Positions 19,817 through 28,913 of a stretch of DNA of 64,000 nucleotides are shown piece after piece. Where the stretch lies: positions 1-64,000 of the forward strand of contig JAIUNK010000004.1 of assembly GCA_020161845.1 (NCBI GenBank). Direction: 5' to 3'. Source of the stretch: Actinomycetota bacterium. GTDB taxonomy: Bacteria; Actinomycetota; Actinomycetes; Actinomycetales; Dermatophilaceae. The notes beneath the pieces were generated by a model, which was not told where the DNA came from, did not search any database, and was given only the letters and a program-made list of their open reading frames with translations. Every line of letters starts with the position of its first letter. Positions within the stretch are counted from its first letter, which is position 1. The translations under genes were made by a program, and so were the position numbers.

Positions 19817-20875
19817 ATGGCGACCTCGACCGGTATCTACCACCGCAATTACGCCGCGGAGCTGCGGCTGCGGCACACCAAGGCCGAGAAGGCCCGCCTG
19901 GCCCTCATGGCGGTTCTCCTCCTGTCCCTGCCCTACATCCTCAACGTCTATTGGCTGGGCATCGTCAACACCATCCTCATCGCGGTCGTCGGCGCTGTCG
20001 GGCTGAACATCCTGGTCGGATACACGGGGCAGATCTCCCTGGGCCAGGGCGGCTTCCTCGCCGTCGGCGCCTACACCTCCGGCATCCTCGCCACCCGGTC
20101 CGGCCTGCCGGTGCCCCTGGCGATCCTCGCCGCGGTGCTGGTCACTGCCGGCGTCGGGGCGTTCTTCGGCCTGCCCGCGCTGCGGCTGAAGGGCCTCTAT
20201 CTGGCCATCGCCACGCTGGCCTCGCAAGAGATCATCCTGTTCGTGGTCCGGCGGTGGACCTGGCTCACGGAGGGCAAGGGCTACGTCGAGGTGCATCGCC
20301 TGGAGCTGTTCGGCTGGCGGGTGGACCGCACCATGTTCGAGGTCCAGTGGTATTGGATCCTGCTCGTCGTCGCGGCGCTCGCGGTCTACGCCGCGCGCAA
20401 CCTGTTCCGCACCTCGCTGGGCCGCTCGTTCATGGCGGTCCGGGACCAGGACATCGCCGCCGAGGCGATCGGCGTCAACCTGACCCGCGCCAAGGTCACC
20501 GCGTTCGCGGTGTCCTCGGGCTTCGTCGGTCTCGCCGGAGCCCTGCTGGCGCACTACACGGAGACCGTGACCTGGGAGCGGTTCACGCTCGACGTCTCGG
20601 TGCTCTACCTCGCCATGATCATCGTCGGCGGCCTCGGACGGGTCGCCGGATCCGTCTACGGAGCGGCGTTCATGATGCTGCTGCCCGCCGTGCTCACCGA
20701 GGTCGCCCAACGCCTCTCGACCGTGGCGCCGTTCCTCGTGGAACAGCTCCCCGCGGTCAAGAACGCGACCTTCGGATTGGCCATCATCGCCTTCCTGCTC
20801 ATCGAGCCCCGCGGCCTGGACCGGATCTGGACCCGTATCAAGGACTACGTGCGATGTTGGCCATTCCGGTACTGA
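19817..20875 (+). CDS. livM: Branched-chain amino acid-type ABC transporter permease (LivM)
   Basis: Second membrane subunit, 352 residues with about nine helices. The LivM signature GYTGQISLGQGGFLAVGAY is present after a 35-residue cytoplasmic lead. The coupling segment FMAVRDQDIAAEAIGVNLTRAKV and the conserved MIIVGGLGRVAGSVYGA also fit. It starts one base after the livH stop. A gap of 82 bases separates it from the binding protein gene, the only loose joint in this operon. Confidence 0.93.
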   Translation: MATSTGIYHRNYAAELRLRHTKAEKARLALMAVLLLSLPYILNVYWLGIVNTILIAVVGAVGLNILVGYTGQISLGQGGFLAVGAYTSGILATRSGLPVPLAILAAVLVTAGVGAFFGLPALRLKGLYLAIATLASQEIILFVVRRWTWLTEGKGYVEVHRLELFGWRVDRTMFEVQWYWILLVVAALAVYAARNLFRTSLGRSFMAVRDQDIAAEAIGVNLTRAKVTAFAVSSGFVGLAGALLAHYTETVTWERFTLDVSVLYLAMIIVGGLGRVAGSVYGAAFMMLLPAVLTEVAQRLSTVAPFLVEQLPAVKNATFGLAIIAFLLIEPRGLDRIWTRIKDYVRCWPFRY

Positions 20876-20957
20876 CCTGCGCCCCAGCGGGTCCACCCGC
20901 CCGAATCATCGTCATCTCCGGACAACCCTCGCCGCCGCCTCCACGAAGGGAATCACC

Positions 20958-22175
20958 ATGAACCACCCGACGCGTACCCGGACCACCCTGATCGGCCTTT
21001 CGGCCGTCACGGCCCTGACCCTTGCCGGATGTGGCGGCGCCGCCACCCAGGGAGGTGGTGGCGGCGGCGGTGCCACGGGCGGCCCGATCAAGATCGGTGT
21101 CCTGGCCGACCTCACCGGCGCGACCGGCGACGTCGGGACGCCGTACAACGAGGGGATGCTGGCCTACATCGACTGGATCAACGCCAAGGGCGGGATCTCC
21201 GGGCGCAAGATCGAGGCCGACAGCAACGACTACGCCTACAAGGTGCCCACGGCCGAGGAGCTCTACAAGAAATACGTCTCCTCCGGCGCGGTCGCCATCC
21301 AGGGGTGGGGCACCGGCGACTCCGAGGCGCTGCGCACCAAGGTGGCCCAGGACAAGCTCCCGTTCATGTCGGCCTCGTACGCCGAGGTGCTGACCGACCC
21401 CAAGGCCTCGCCGTACAACTTCGTCGTCGCACCCACCTACTCCGACCAGATGCGGGTGGCGCTGAACTGGATCGCCAAGGACGCCGGGGGGCCCGCCGAG
21501 GTGGCGGTCTTCCACAACGACAGCCCGTTCGGCACGGCGCCGATCGGCGACGGCCAGAAGTGGCTGACCGAGAAGAAGCTCGGCCTGACGATGTCGGCCT
21601 ACCCGATGCCGAAGACGCCCAACTTCGTCGGTCTGCTGAGCCAGGCCAAGGCCAAGAACGCGAAGTACGTCGTGATCCAGAACGTCTCCTCGCCCGCGGC
21701 GCAGGTGGCCAAGGACATCAAGGCGCAGAACCTGCCGATGAAGATCGTCTGCCTCAACTGGTGCGCCGATGAGTTGTTCATCAAGACGGCCGGCGCCGAC
21801 AACGCCGAGGGCCATGTGCTTGTCCAGCCGTTCGCGCCGGCCTCGGCGAACAAGCCGGGCAACAAGGACATCGAGGACTACCTCAAGGGCAAGGGTTCCT
21901 CGCTGGAGGCCAAGGGTCTGCACTTCGGGCAGGGGTGGTGGACCATGGCCATCATGGCCAAGGGGATCGAGAAGGCCATCAAGGACGGCGGCAACCTGAC
22001 CGGGGAGAGCATTCGCAAGGGCCTGGAGACCATGGACAAGGTGGACACCGGCGGCGTGGTCGGCACCGGTGAGGTGAAGTTCTCCGAGACCAGCCACCGC
22101 GGTTCGTCCGGGTCGAGCATCTACCAGGTCAAGGGCGGCAAGATGGTCGAGATCGCCGCCAACCAGGTGCCGTGA
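20958..22175 (+). CDS. Liv-type ABC transporter substrate-binding lipoprotein
   Basis: A 405-residue extracytoplasmic binding protein of the periplasmic-binding-type-1 fold (LivJ/LivK family). A signal peptide ends in LAGC with Cys25, followed by a Gly-rich linker. The mature part begins IKIGVLADLTGATGDVGTPY, as expected for the first strand and substrate loop. AAGGGA seven bases upstream supports the ATG. Unlike true leucine binders it carries ALNWIAKDAGG and FHNDSPFGTAP, the wording seen in binding proteins of aromatic-acid or unknown-ligand clusters. It overlaps livF by GTGA. Confidence 0.92.
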   Translation: MNHPTRTRTTLIGLSAVTALTLAGCGGAATQGGGGGGGATGGPIKIGVLADLTGATGDVGTPYNEGMLAYIDWINAKGGISGRKIEADSNDYAYKVPTAEELYKKYVSSGAVAIQGWGTGDSEALRTKVAQDKLPFMSASYAEVLTDPKASPYNFVVAPTYSDQMRVALNWIAKDAGGPAEVAVFHNDSPFGTAPIGDGQKWLTEKKLGLTMSAYPMPKTPNFVGLLSQAKAKNAKYVVIQNVSSPAAQVAKDIKAQNLPMKIVCLNWCADELFIKTAGADNAEGHVLVQPFAPASANKPGNKDIEDYLKGKGSSLEAKGLHFGQGWWTMAIMAKGIEKAIKDGGNLTGESIRKGLETMDKVDTGGVVGTGEVKFSETSHRGSSGSSIYQVKGGKMVEIAANQVP

Positions 22176-23014
22176 CCGTCAGCGAGTCGGCCGTCAGCTC
22201 CCCGTCGGCGCAGGCCGGCGGGGACCTGCTGACCGTCGCCAACATCGAGGTCATCTATGACGACGTGATCCTGGTGCTGCGCGGCATGTCGCTGAGCGTG
22301 CCGGAGGGCGCGATCGTGGCCCTGCTGGGGTCCAACGGGGCGGGGAAGTCCACCACGCTCAAGGCGATCTCCGGGTTGCTGCCGACCGAACACGGGGCTG
22401 TCACCGACGGAACGATCATGTTCGGCGGCCGGGACATCACCCGCCTGGACGCCGCCGCTCGGGTCAGGCTCGGGCTGAGCCTGTGCATGGAGGGTCGGCA
22501 CGTCTTCGAACACCTCACGGTCGCGGAAAACCTCATCGCCGGTGCGTACTTCCGGGGCCGAGTCGATATCGGCGCGGAGCTGGAGCAGGTCTACGGGCTG
22601 CTGCCGAAGCTGGCCGACATGCGGGCCAGGGTCGCGGGCTACCTGTCCGGGGGCGAGCAGCAGATGTTGGCGATCGGCCGCGCGTTGATGGCCAAGCCGA
22701 AGCTGCTCATGCTCGACGAGCCCTCGCTGGGACTCGCACCGATTCTGGTCGACGACATCTTCGCGTTCATTCAGCGGCTCAACACGGAGATGGGCCTGAC
22801 CGTGCTCGTGATCGAGCAGAACGCCCGGCGGGCGCTGGAGATTGCGCACCACGCCTACATCCTGGAGCACGGCCGAATCGTCCTCGCCGGCGAGGCCGGG
22901 GAGCTCCTGGGGAATCCGGATGTCAAGGAGTTCTACCTCGGCCTCGGCGAGGCCGGCGGTCGCAAGAGCTTCCGCGACGTCAAGCACTACAAGCGCCGCA
23001 AGCGCTGGCTGTAG
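22172..23014 (+). CDS. livF: Branched-chain amino acid-type ABC transporter ATPase (LivF)
   Basis: Second ATPase subunit of the system, 280 residues. Walker A GSNGAGKST, signature YLSGGEQQMLAIGRALM and Walker B LLMLDEPSLGLAP are all canonical for LivF. The GTG start overlaps the binding-protein stop as GTGA. The C-terminus is longer than usual and highly basic (SFRDVKHYKRRKRW), a tail I have seen in LivF proteins of PaaK-associated clusters. It is followed after 13 bases by a PaaK-like gene. Confidence 0.93.
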   Translation: MTVSESAVSSPSAQAGGDLLTVANIEVIYDDVILVLRGMSLSVPEGAIVALLGSNGAGKSTTLKAISGLLPTEHGAVTDGTIMFGGRDITRLDAAARVRLGLSLCMEGRHVFEHLTVAENLIAGAYFRGRVDIGAELEQVYGLLPKLADMRARVAGYLSGGEQQMLAIGRALMAKPKLLMLDEPSLGLAPILVDDIFAFIQRLNTEMGLTVLVIEQNARRALEIAHHAYILEHGRIVLAGEAGELLGNPDVKEFYLGLGEAGGRKSFRDVKHYKRRKRWL

Positions 23015-23027
23015 GCAGGGGGTCACG

Positions 23028-24254
23028 ATGAGCGCGTCGATTGCGCAAGCCGTCGCGAGGTACGCCGAGCACGCCGGGCCGCCCGTCGCCCGAGCGGTCA
23101 GGGATGCCGCCGCCAAGGTGCCCGCCCTGGCGGCGCGCCTGGCGGACGCCGGCCTGGATCCCCGGGGGCTGACGCACGCGGATCTTGCCCGGCTGCCGGT
23201 GCTGGCCAAGGACGAGGTCATCGCCCTGCAGCGGCAGCGGCCCCCCTGGGGTGGTCTGTTGGCGCCGCACGCCTGCGTGGATCGGGTGTTCCAATCCCCA
23301 GGGCCGCTGTATGAGCCGCAGCTTGCCGGCCCCGACCCGTGGCGTTGGGTCGAGGCGCTGCGGGCCGCCGGGTTCAGCCAGGATGATCTGGTTCTGAACT
23401 GTTTCGGCTATCACCTCAGTCCGGCCGGGGCGATGTTCGACGAGGGCTGTCTCGCGGTCGGTGCGACGGTCCTGCCGGGCGGGATCGGCAGCCAGGATCT
23501 GCAGGCGGCCGCCATCGCCGATCTGGGGGTCACCGCCTACACCGGACTGCCGAGCTATCTTCGGGCCGTCATCGAGCGGTACGACGCGGCCGGGTTGCCG
23601 CCCGAAGCCTGGCGACTGTCCCGCGCGTTGGTCACGGCCGAACCGCTGCCGGACTCGCTGCGCGCGGAGCTGCAGCAGCGGGTGCCGACCGTGTTGATGG
23701 CCTATGGCACCGCCGAGGCCGGACTCATCGGCTACGAGACCCAGCCGAATTCCGGCCTGCGCCCGGCGCAGGACGTGCTCGTGGAGGTCTGCGATCTCGA
23801 CACCGGGATGCCGCTGACCGAGGGGGAGGGCCAGGTGGTCATCACCCTGGCGCGGTCCGACTACCCCCTGGTCAGGTTCGGCACCGGGGATCTGTCCGCA
23901 TGGACCCTCGACGCGGCCGGCCAACCCCGGCTGGTGGGGGTGCTCGGCCGGGTCGGGGCGGCCGTCAAGGTGCGGGGAATGTTCCTGCACCCGCGCCAGG
24001 CGGCCCAGGCCCTGGCCGACACCCCCGGTGTCGCCGCGTGGCGACTCGTGATCGATCGGGTGGCCCATCGGGACGAACTGGCCTGCGAGATCATCCTGAG
24101 CGCGGGTCATGATCGTGCGGCCGACGCAGAGCGGGTCGTCGCCGAGGTCACCCGCCGGCTGCGGGATCGGCTACGGTTCGGCGCAGCCGTGCGGATCGTC
24201 TCGCAGATCGAGGACGGCGACCAGGGCCTGATCGATCGGCGCCGCTGGGACTGA
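23028..24254 (+). CDS. Phenylacetate-CoA ligase (PaaK)-like protein
   Basis: A 408-residue member of the PaaK family of adenylate-forming enzymes. Landmarks include RVFQSPGPLYEPQ, MAYGTAEAGLIGYETQ, the LVRFGTGDLSAW hinge region, GRVGAAVKVRGMFLHPRQ and the end LIDRRRWD. It lacks the glycine-rich TSGTTG loop of classical PaaK, as do the short PaaK-like proteins of Liv-type operons. So phenylacetate is not implied. AGGGGG six bases upstream fixes the ATG at 23028; the longer frame runs inside livF. Being last of the tightly packed transporter genes, it should act on the imported acid. The substrate is unknown. Confidence 0.85.
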   Translation: MSASIAQAVARYAEHAGPPVARAVRDAAAKVPALAARLADAGLDPRGLTHADLARLPVLAKDEVIALQRQRPPWGGLLAPHACVDRVFQSPGPLYEPQLAGPDPWRWVEALRAAGFSQDDLVLNCFGYHLSPAGAMFDEGCLAVGATVLPGGIGSQDLQAAAIADLGVTAYTGLPSYLRAVIERYDAAGLPPEAWRLSRALVTAEPLPDSLRAELQQRVPTVLMAYGTAEAGLIGYETQPNSGLRPAQDVLVEVCDLDTGMPLTEGEGQVVITLARSDYPLVRFGTGDLSAWTLDAAGQPRLVGVLGRVGAAVKVRGMFLHPRQAAQALADTPGVAAWRLVIDRVAHRDELACEIILSAGHDRAADAERVVAEVTRRLRDRLRFGAAVRIVSQIEDGDQGLIDRRRWD

Positions 24255-24352
24255 GGGCCCGGCCGGCCGACCCGATCGCCCCGAAGGGCCGCTGAGCGCA
24301 GCGAGCGCGGCAACCGCGCTGCCGATGCGCCGAGGATGAAGGAGGACCCCCC

Positions 24353-24739
24353 GTGACCGTGCTCGTCGGCTATATCGCCAACCCGTTGGGCCGAGCCGCC
24401 CTGCTCTTCGCCGTCGCCGAGGCGCAGCGCCGCGGCAGCAGCCTGATCGTCGTCAACTCCCAGCACGGGGGCCACGGGCGAGAGGGCGTGCACGTGGACG
24501 AGGTGCTCGCATCGGCCCAGGCCGATCTGCTCGCCGCCGGTGTCCCGCACGAGATCCGCGGCTTGGTGCGCGACAAGGATCCCTCCGATGATCTCCTGGA
24601 CGTCGCGCAGGAGATCGGCGCCGAGTGCATCGTCATCGGGGTGCGGCGGCGCTCGCCGGTCGGCAAGTTGATTCTCGGTTCCAACGCCCAACGCATCATC
24701 CTGGAGGCGGACTGCCCGGTGATCGCCGTCAAGGCGTAG
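24353..24739 (+). CDS. Universal stress protein (UspA family)
   Basis: A 128-residue single-domain Usp. It opens with the beta strand TVLVGYIANPLG and ends with the ATP-binding type loop G-x2-R-x5-G-x9-[N] (GVRRRSPVGKLILGSNAQRI) and CPVIAVKA. A good GGAGG precedes the GTG start. It follows the PaaK-like gene after 98 bases and may be the last member of the island; stand-alone Usp genes often follow transporter and ligase genes of this type. It probably binds ATP and acts in stress survival. Confidence 0.88.
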   Translation: MTVLVGYIANPLGRAALLFAVAEAQRRGSSLIVVNSQHGGHGREGVHVDEVLASAQADLLAAGVPHEIRGLVRDKDPSDDLLDVAQEIGAECIVIGVRRRSPVGKLILGSNAQRIILEADCPVIAVKA

Positions 24740-24936
24740 CGACCCGGCGCACGACGTACCGGTGGTCGCCCGCGCTCTTCCTCCCGCCGCGCTCCGGTCG
24801 GCGCCGCGCACCGAGAGGTGCCCGCGCGGCGCCGCTGTCCGAGAGGCGAGACCGGCCCGGCCGGGTGCCGGGGCGCGCCCCCGCGGTGGGTAGCGTGTCG
24901 CTGACACCCCAGCCCAGTCTCGATGGGAGACAGCCC

Positions 24937-26202
24937 ATGTCGCAGGTCGACACCCAGGCCCTCGCCGCGGTCGCGCCGCTGGCCCGGACCCGCTACGCCG
25001 AGTACGTCGCAGCCGGCCTGGCCCTCGACATCACCCGCGGCAAACCGTGTGCGGCGCAGCTCGATCTCGCCGAGCCGATGCTGGCGCTGCCGGGTGCCGG
25101 GGAGCACGCCACCGCGCAGGAGGGCGACCTGCGCAACTACGGCGGAGCGCCGAAGGGCCTGCAGGACCTCCGCGAGATCTTCGCCCCGCTGCTCGACGCG
25201 CCGGTGGACCAGATCGTGGTGCGTGACAATGCCTCGCTGGCTCTGATGCACCTGTGCGTGGCCAGCTCGTTCTTCCACACGCTGCCCGGCGGCGTCGCCC
25301 CGTGGCGCCCCGGCGAGGTGACCTTCCTGGCGCCGAGTCCGGGCTACGACCGACACTTCGGCGTCTGTGCCGAACTCGGCGTCAAGCTGCGGGCCGTGGC
25401 CATGACCCCCACCGGACCCGACATGGACGAGGTCGAGGCCCTGGTGGCCGAGGATGCGTCGATCAAGGGCATCTGGTGTGTGCCGAAATACAGCAATCCG
25501 ACCGGGGTCACCTATGCGGACGAGACGGTCCGCCGGCTGGCCGCGATGCCCACTGCGGCCGGCGACTTCCGGATCTACTGGGACAACGCCTACGCCATCC
25601 ACCATCTCGCCCCGGAGCACGACGAACTGCTGCCGATCCTGCCGGAGTGCGAGGCGGCCGGGCACCGGGACCGCGTCTTCATGTTCGCCTCGACGTCGAA
25701 GGTGACCCTGGCCGGAGCCGGCGTCTCGTTCTTCGCCTCCTCCCCGGCGAACGTGGCCTGGTTCCTGAAGCGGGACGATGCCCGCTCGATCGGTCCCGAC
25801 AAGATCAACCAGCTCCGTCACCTGCGCTTCTTCGGCGACACCGCGGCGGTGGTGGCGCACATGGAGCGGCACCGCGAGATCCTGGCGCCCAAGTTCGAGA
25901 CGGTCGGCAAGATGCTGGCCGCCGACCTGGGCGCGTTGGGGGTCGCCAGCTGGACCGACCCCAAGGGCGGCTACTTCGTCAGCCTCGATGTCGTCCCCGG
26001 CACGGCCAAGCGGGTCGTCGAGCTCGCCAAGGCGGCGGGCGTCGCGCTCACCCCGGCGGGGGCGACCTATCCCGGCGGTGTCGACCCGCAGGACCAGAAC
26101 ATCCGCATCGCGCCGACGTTTGCGACCGAGCAGGATCTGGAGCGCGCGATGGCGGTGCTGACGACCTGCGTCATCGTGGCCGCGGCCGACGCCGTGCTCT
26201 GA
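24937..26202 (+). CDS. PLP-dependent aminotransferase (aspartate aminotransferase-like, type Ic)
   Basis: A fold-type I aminotransferase of 421 residues from the stand-alone MocR-like group that includes corynebacterial AspT. It likely interconverts aspartate or a related amino acid with its keto acid in the cytosol. The PLP lysine is Lys255 in STSKVTLAGAG. Other landmarks are DNAYAIHHL (PLP-ring Asp and Tyr), KYSNPTGVTY and QNIRIAPTF (carboxylate-binding Arg). The ATG at 24937 is set by GGGAGA seven bases before it. It stands between a Usp gene and the second pyrophosphatase, with no obvious operon. Confidence 0.88.
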   Translation: MSQVDTQALAAVAPLARTRYAEYVAAGLALDITRGKPCAAQLDLAEPMLALPGAGEHATAQEGDLRNYGGAPKGLQDLREIFAPLLDAPVDQIVVRDNASLALMHLCVASSFFHTLPGGVAPWRPGEVTFLAPSPGYDRHFGVCAELGVKLRAVAMTPTGPDMDEVEALVAEDASIKGIWCVPKYSNPTGVTYADETVRRLAAMPTAAGDFRIYWDNAYAIHHLAPEHDELLPILPECEAAGHRDRVFMFASTSKVTLAGAGVSFFASSPANVAWFLKRDDARSIGPDKINQLRHLRFFGDTAAVVAHMERHREILAPKFETVGKMLAADLGALGVASWTDPKGGYFVSLDVVPGTAKRVVELAKAAGVALTPAGATYPGGVDPQDQNIRIAPTFATEQDLERAMAVLTTCVIVAAADAVL

Positions 26203-26256
26203 GCGGGTCGAGCCGGCGCGACGCGCGCTGACGGCGGTACGCCCGCGCCGACGCAG

Positions 26257-26310
26257 TGGCCGCTCGGCTCCGGGCGGGTGGCCGTTCGGCTCCGGGCGGG
26301 TGGCCGCTCA
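26257..26310. repeat. 22-bp tandem repeat, about 2.5 copies
   Basis: The unit TGGCCGCTCGGCTCCGGGCGGG occurs at 26257-26278 and, with one change, at 26279-26300; a 10-base partial copy follows with one change. It lies in the 230-base gap between the aminotransferase and the second pyrophosphatase. No function is evident. Confidence 0.8.
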
Positions 26311-26432
26311 GCGCAGCCAGGATGACCGCCCGCCGCGGGGCCTGCGATAGTGCCCGGCCTCACGGTGTCCATAATCTCGACCGCATCCCCGAACGCCGAT
26401 ACTGTTCCCTCACTCGTACAGGAGGAGGGGCA

Positions 26433-28889
26433 ATGGCGCCCACAGTCGACACCGTCTCCGGGGTCACCCTCGGAACCGGCAGCTTGACCATCGTCGTGAT
26501 CGTGGGGATCGTGGCGCTCGCCGCGCTGGCCGTGGGGGCGGTATTCCGGCGCCAGGTGCTGGCCGCCCCCACCGGCACGCCGAACATGGTGCAGATCGCC
26601 CGCGCCATTCAGGAGGGCGCCTCCGCCTATCTGAACCGGCAGATGCGCACCCTGGCCGGATTCGTGCTGCTGGTCTTCCTGCTGCTGTTCGCGCTGCCCG
26701 CGGACGACCTGTCGATTCGCCTGGGCCGCAGCTTCTTCTTTGTCCTCGGCGCGGTCTTCTCCGCCGCGATCGGCTACATGGGCATGACCCTGGCGGTGCA
26801 AGCCAACGTCCGGGTGGCGGCGGCCTCCCGCGAGGGTGACCGCACCCCGGGGTTCCGGATCGCGGTGCGCACCGGCGGCGCGGTCGGGATGGTGACGGTG
26901 GGGCTGGGCCTGTTGGGTGCCGCGGTCGTCGTGTTGCTCTTCCGGCAGCAGGCCCCGGCCGTCCTGGAGGGCTTCGGCTTCGGCGCGGCGCTGCTCGCGA
27001 TGTTCATGCGGGTCGGCGGCGGCATCTTCACCAAGGCCGCCGACGTCGGCGCCGACTTGGTCGGCAAGGTCGAGCAGGGCATCCCCGAGGACGACCCCCG
27101 CAACGCCGCCACCATCGCCGACAACGTCGGCGACAACGTCGGCGACTGCGCCGGCATGGCCGCCGACCTGTTCGAGAGCTACGCGGTCACCCTCGTGGCC
27201 GCGCTGATCCTGGGCCGCGCCGCATTCGGCGAGCAGGGCTTGGTGTTCCCGTTGGTCGTCCCGGCGATCGGCGCGCTGACGGCCGTGTTGGGCGTGCTCG
27301 TCACGCGGGTGCGGCCGTCGGAGAACGGCCTGACCGCGATCAACCGCGGCTTCGTGATCGCGGCCGCCGTCTCGGCGGTGGCGTGCGCCGCGGCGTCATA
27401 CCTCTATCTTCCCGCCACCTTCGCGGGGCTGAACGGGATCAACGCCGACGTCGCCGCGCTGGGCCGGGACCCGCGCCTGCTCGCCGCGCTCGCGGTCATC
27501 CTCGGCATCCTGCTGGCCTTCGTCATCCTGCGGATCACCGGACACTTCACCGGCACCGACGGCGAACCCACTCGCAACGTCGCGCGCACCTCGGTCACCG
27601 GTCCCGCCACCGTCGTGCTGGCCGGCATCGGCGTCGGCTTCGAGTCCGCGGTCTACACCACCGCGATCATCGGCATCGCCGTCTACGCCGCCTACCTGCT
27701 CGGTGGGGGATCGATCATCGTCTCCCTCTTCCTCATCGCGCTCGCCGGCTGCGGCCTGCTCACCACCGTCGGCGTCATCGTCGCGATGGACACCTTCGGC
27801 CCGGTCAGCGACAACGCCCAGGGCATCGCCGAGATGTCCGGCGACGTCGACGAGGCCGGCGCTCAGGTGCTCACCGAACTGGACGCCGTCGGCAACACCA
27901 CCAAGGCGATCACCAAGGGCATCGCCATCGCGACGGCCGTGCTGGCCGCCACGGCGCTGTTCGGCTCCTACAACGACGCCGTCACCGAGGCGCTGCACAA
28001 GGCCGGCGGCGCCGCCGCGGACACCCTCTCGGAATACGCCATCGTCACCCCGTCCACCCTGGTCGGGCTCATGGCTGGCGCCGCCGTGGTCTTCCTGTTC
28101 TCGGGCCTGGCGATCGACGCCGTGACGCGCGCCGCGGGCGCGATCGTGCTGGAGGTACGTCGGCAGTTCCGCGAGCACCCCGGCATCATGGCCGGCACCG
28201 AGAAGCCCGAATACGGCCGCGTCGTCGACATCTGCACCCGGGACTCGCTGCGCGAACTCGCCACGCCCGGCCTGTTGGCCGCGTTCTCGCCGGTGGTCAT
28301 CGGGTTCGCCCTCGGCTTCGGCGCCCTGGCCGGATTCCTCGCCGGCGCGATCAGCTCCGGGGTGCTGATGGCCGTCTTCCTGGCCAACTCCGGCGGTGCA
28401 TGGGACAACGCCAAGAAGATCGTCGAGGACGGCGCCCACGGCGGCAAAGGCTCCGCGGCCCACGCCGCCACCGTCATCGGCGACACCGTCGGAGACCCGT
28501 TCAAGGACACCGCGGGCCCGGCCATTAACCCGCTCATCAAGGTGATGAACCTCGTGGCCGTCCTGATCGCGCCGGCCGTCGTGCAGCTGTCCGTCGGGTC
28601 GGGCGCCAACACCTGGGTCCGCCTCGGCATCGCCGCCGTGGCCGCGGTCATCGTGGTCGTCGCCGTGGACCGGTCGCGGTTCCGGGCCACCCAGAATCTC
28701 CCCCAGATCGAGAAGGTCGTCGACCCGGTCCACCCGGCGGTCGAGTCGGTGCATCCGGTGCCGACCCGGCCCATGCTCACGCCGTACTTCCCGATGAGTC
28801 GCGACGAGGAGGAACTCGACGATCTGCTGATCACGGCGATCCCCGGCCCGGCAGACGTGGGCAGCGGATCGGGGGACAGGCCGAGCTGA
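26433..28889 (+). CDS. hppA: Membrane-bound proton-translocating pyrophosphatase, K+-independent
   Basis: Canonical vacuolar-type H+-PPase, 818 residues with about 16 membrane helices. It hydrolyses cytosolic pyrophosphate and pumps protons outward. The substrate motifs DVGADLVGKVE, EDDPRN and DNVGDNVGDCAG are intact, and the second acidic cluster with DNAKK is present. Lys491 in GNTTKAITKG marks the K+-independent subfamily, as known from work on this position. The last 60 residues form a hydrophilic tail. Its ATG is preceded by GGAGGAGGGG. It converges with a polyphosphate kinase gene 24 bases away. This is the housekeeping-type enzyme compared with the divergent one at 5806-8250. Confidence 0.95.
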   Translation: MAPTVDTVSGVTLGTGSLTIVVIVGIVALAALAVGAVFRRQVLAAPTGTPNMVQIARAIQEGASAYLNRQMRTLAGFVLLVFLLLFALPADDLSIRLGRSFFFVLGAVFSAAIGYMGMTLAVQANVRVAAASREGDRTPGFRIAVRTGGAVGMVTVGLGLLGAAVVVLLFRQQAPAVLEGFGFGAALLAMFMRVGGGIFTKAADVGADLVGKVEQGIPEDDPRNAATIADNVGDNVGDCAGMAADLFESYAVTLVAALILGRAAFGEQGLVFPLVVPAIGALTAVLGVLVTRVRPSENGLTAINRGFVIAAAVSAVACAAASYLYLPATFAGLNGINADVAALGRDPRLLAALAVILGILLAFVILRITGHFTGTDGEPTRNVARTSVTGPATVVLAGIGVGFESAVYTTAIIGIAVYAAYLLGGGSIIVSLFLIALAGCGLLTTVGVIVAMDTFGPVSDNAQGIAEMSGDVDEAGAQVLTELDAVGNTTKAITKGIAIATAVLAATALFGSYNDAVTEALHKAGGAAADTLSEYAIVTPSTLVGLMAGAAVVFLFSGLAIDAVTRAAGAIVLEVRRQFREHPGIMAGTEKPEYGRVVDICTRDSLRELATPGLLAAFSPVVIGFALGFGALAGFLAGAISSGVLMAVFLANSGGAWDNAKKIVEDGAHGGKGSAAHAATVIGDTVGDPFKDTAGPAINPLIKVMNLVAVLIAPAVVQLSVGSGANTWVRLGIAAVAAVIVVVAVDRSRFRATQNLPQIEKVVDPVHPAVESVHPVPTRPMLTPYFPMSRDEEELDDLLITAIPGPADVGSGSGDRPS

Positions 28890-28913
28890 TCCGGATGCGA
28901 GGCAGCGGATCGG

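Noticed and set aside
24255-24352. Possible structured leader before the universal stress protein gene
   Set aside because: Only short GC-rich self-complementary pieces; no conserved riboswitch core could be recognised.
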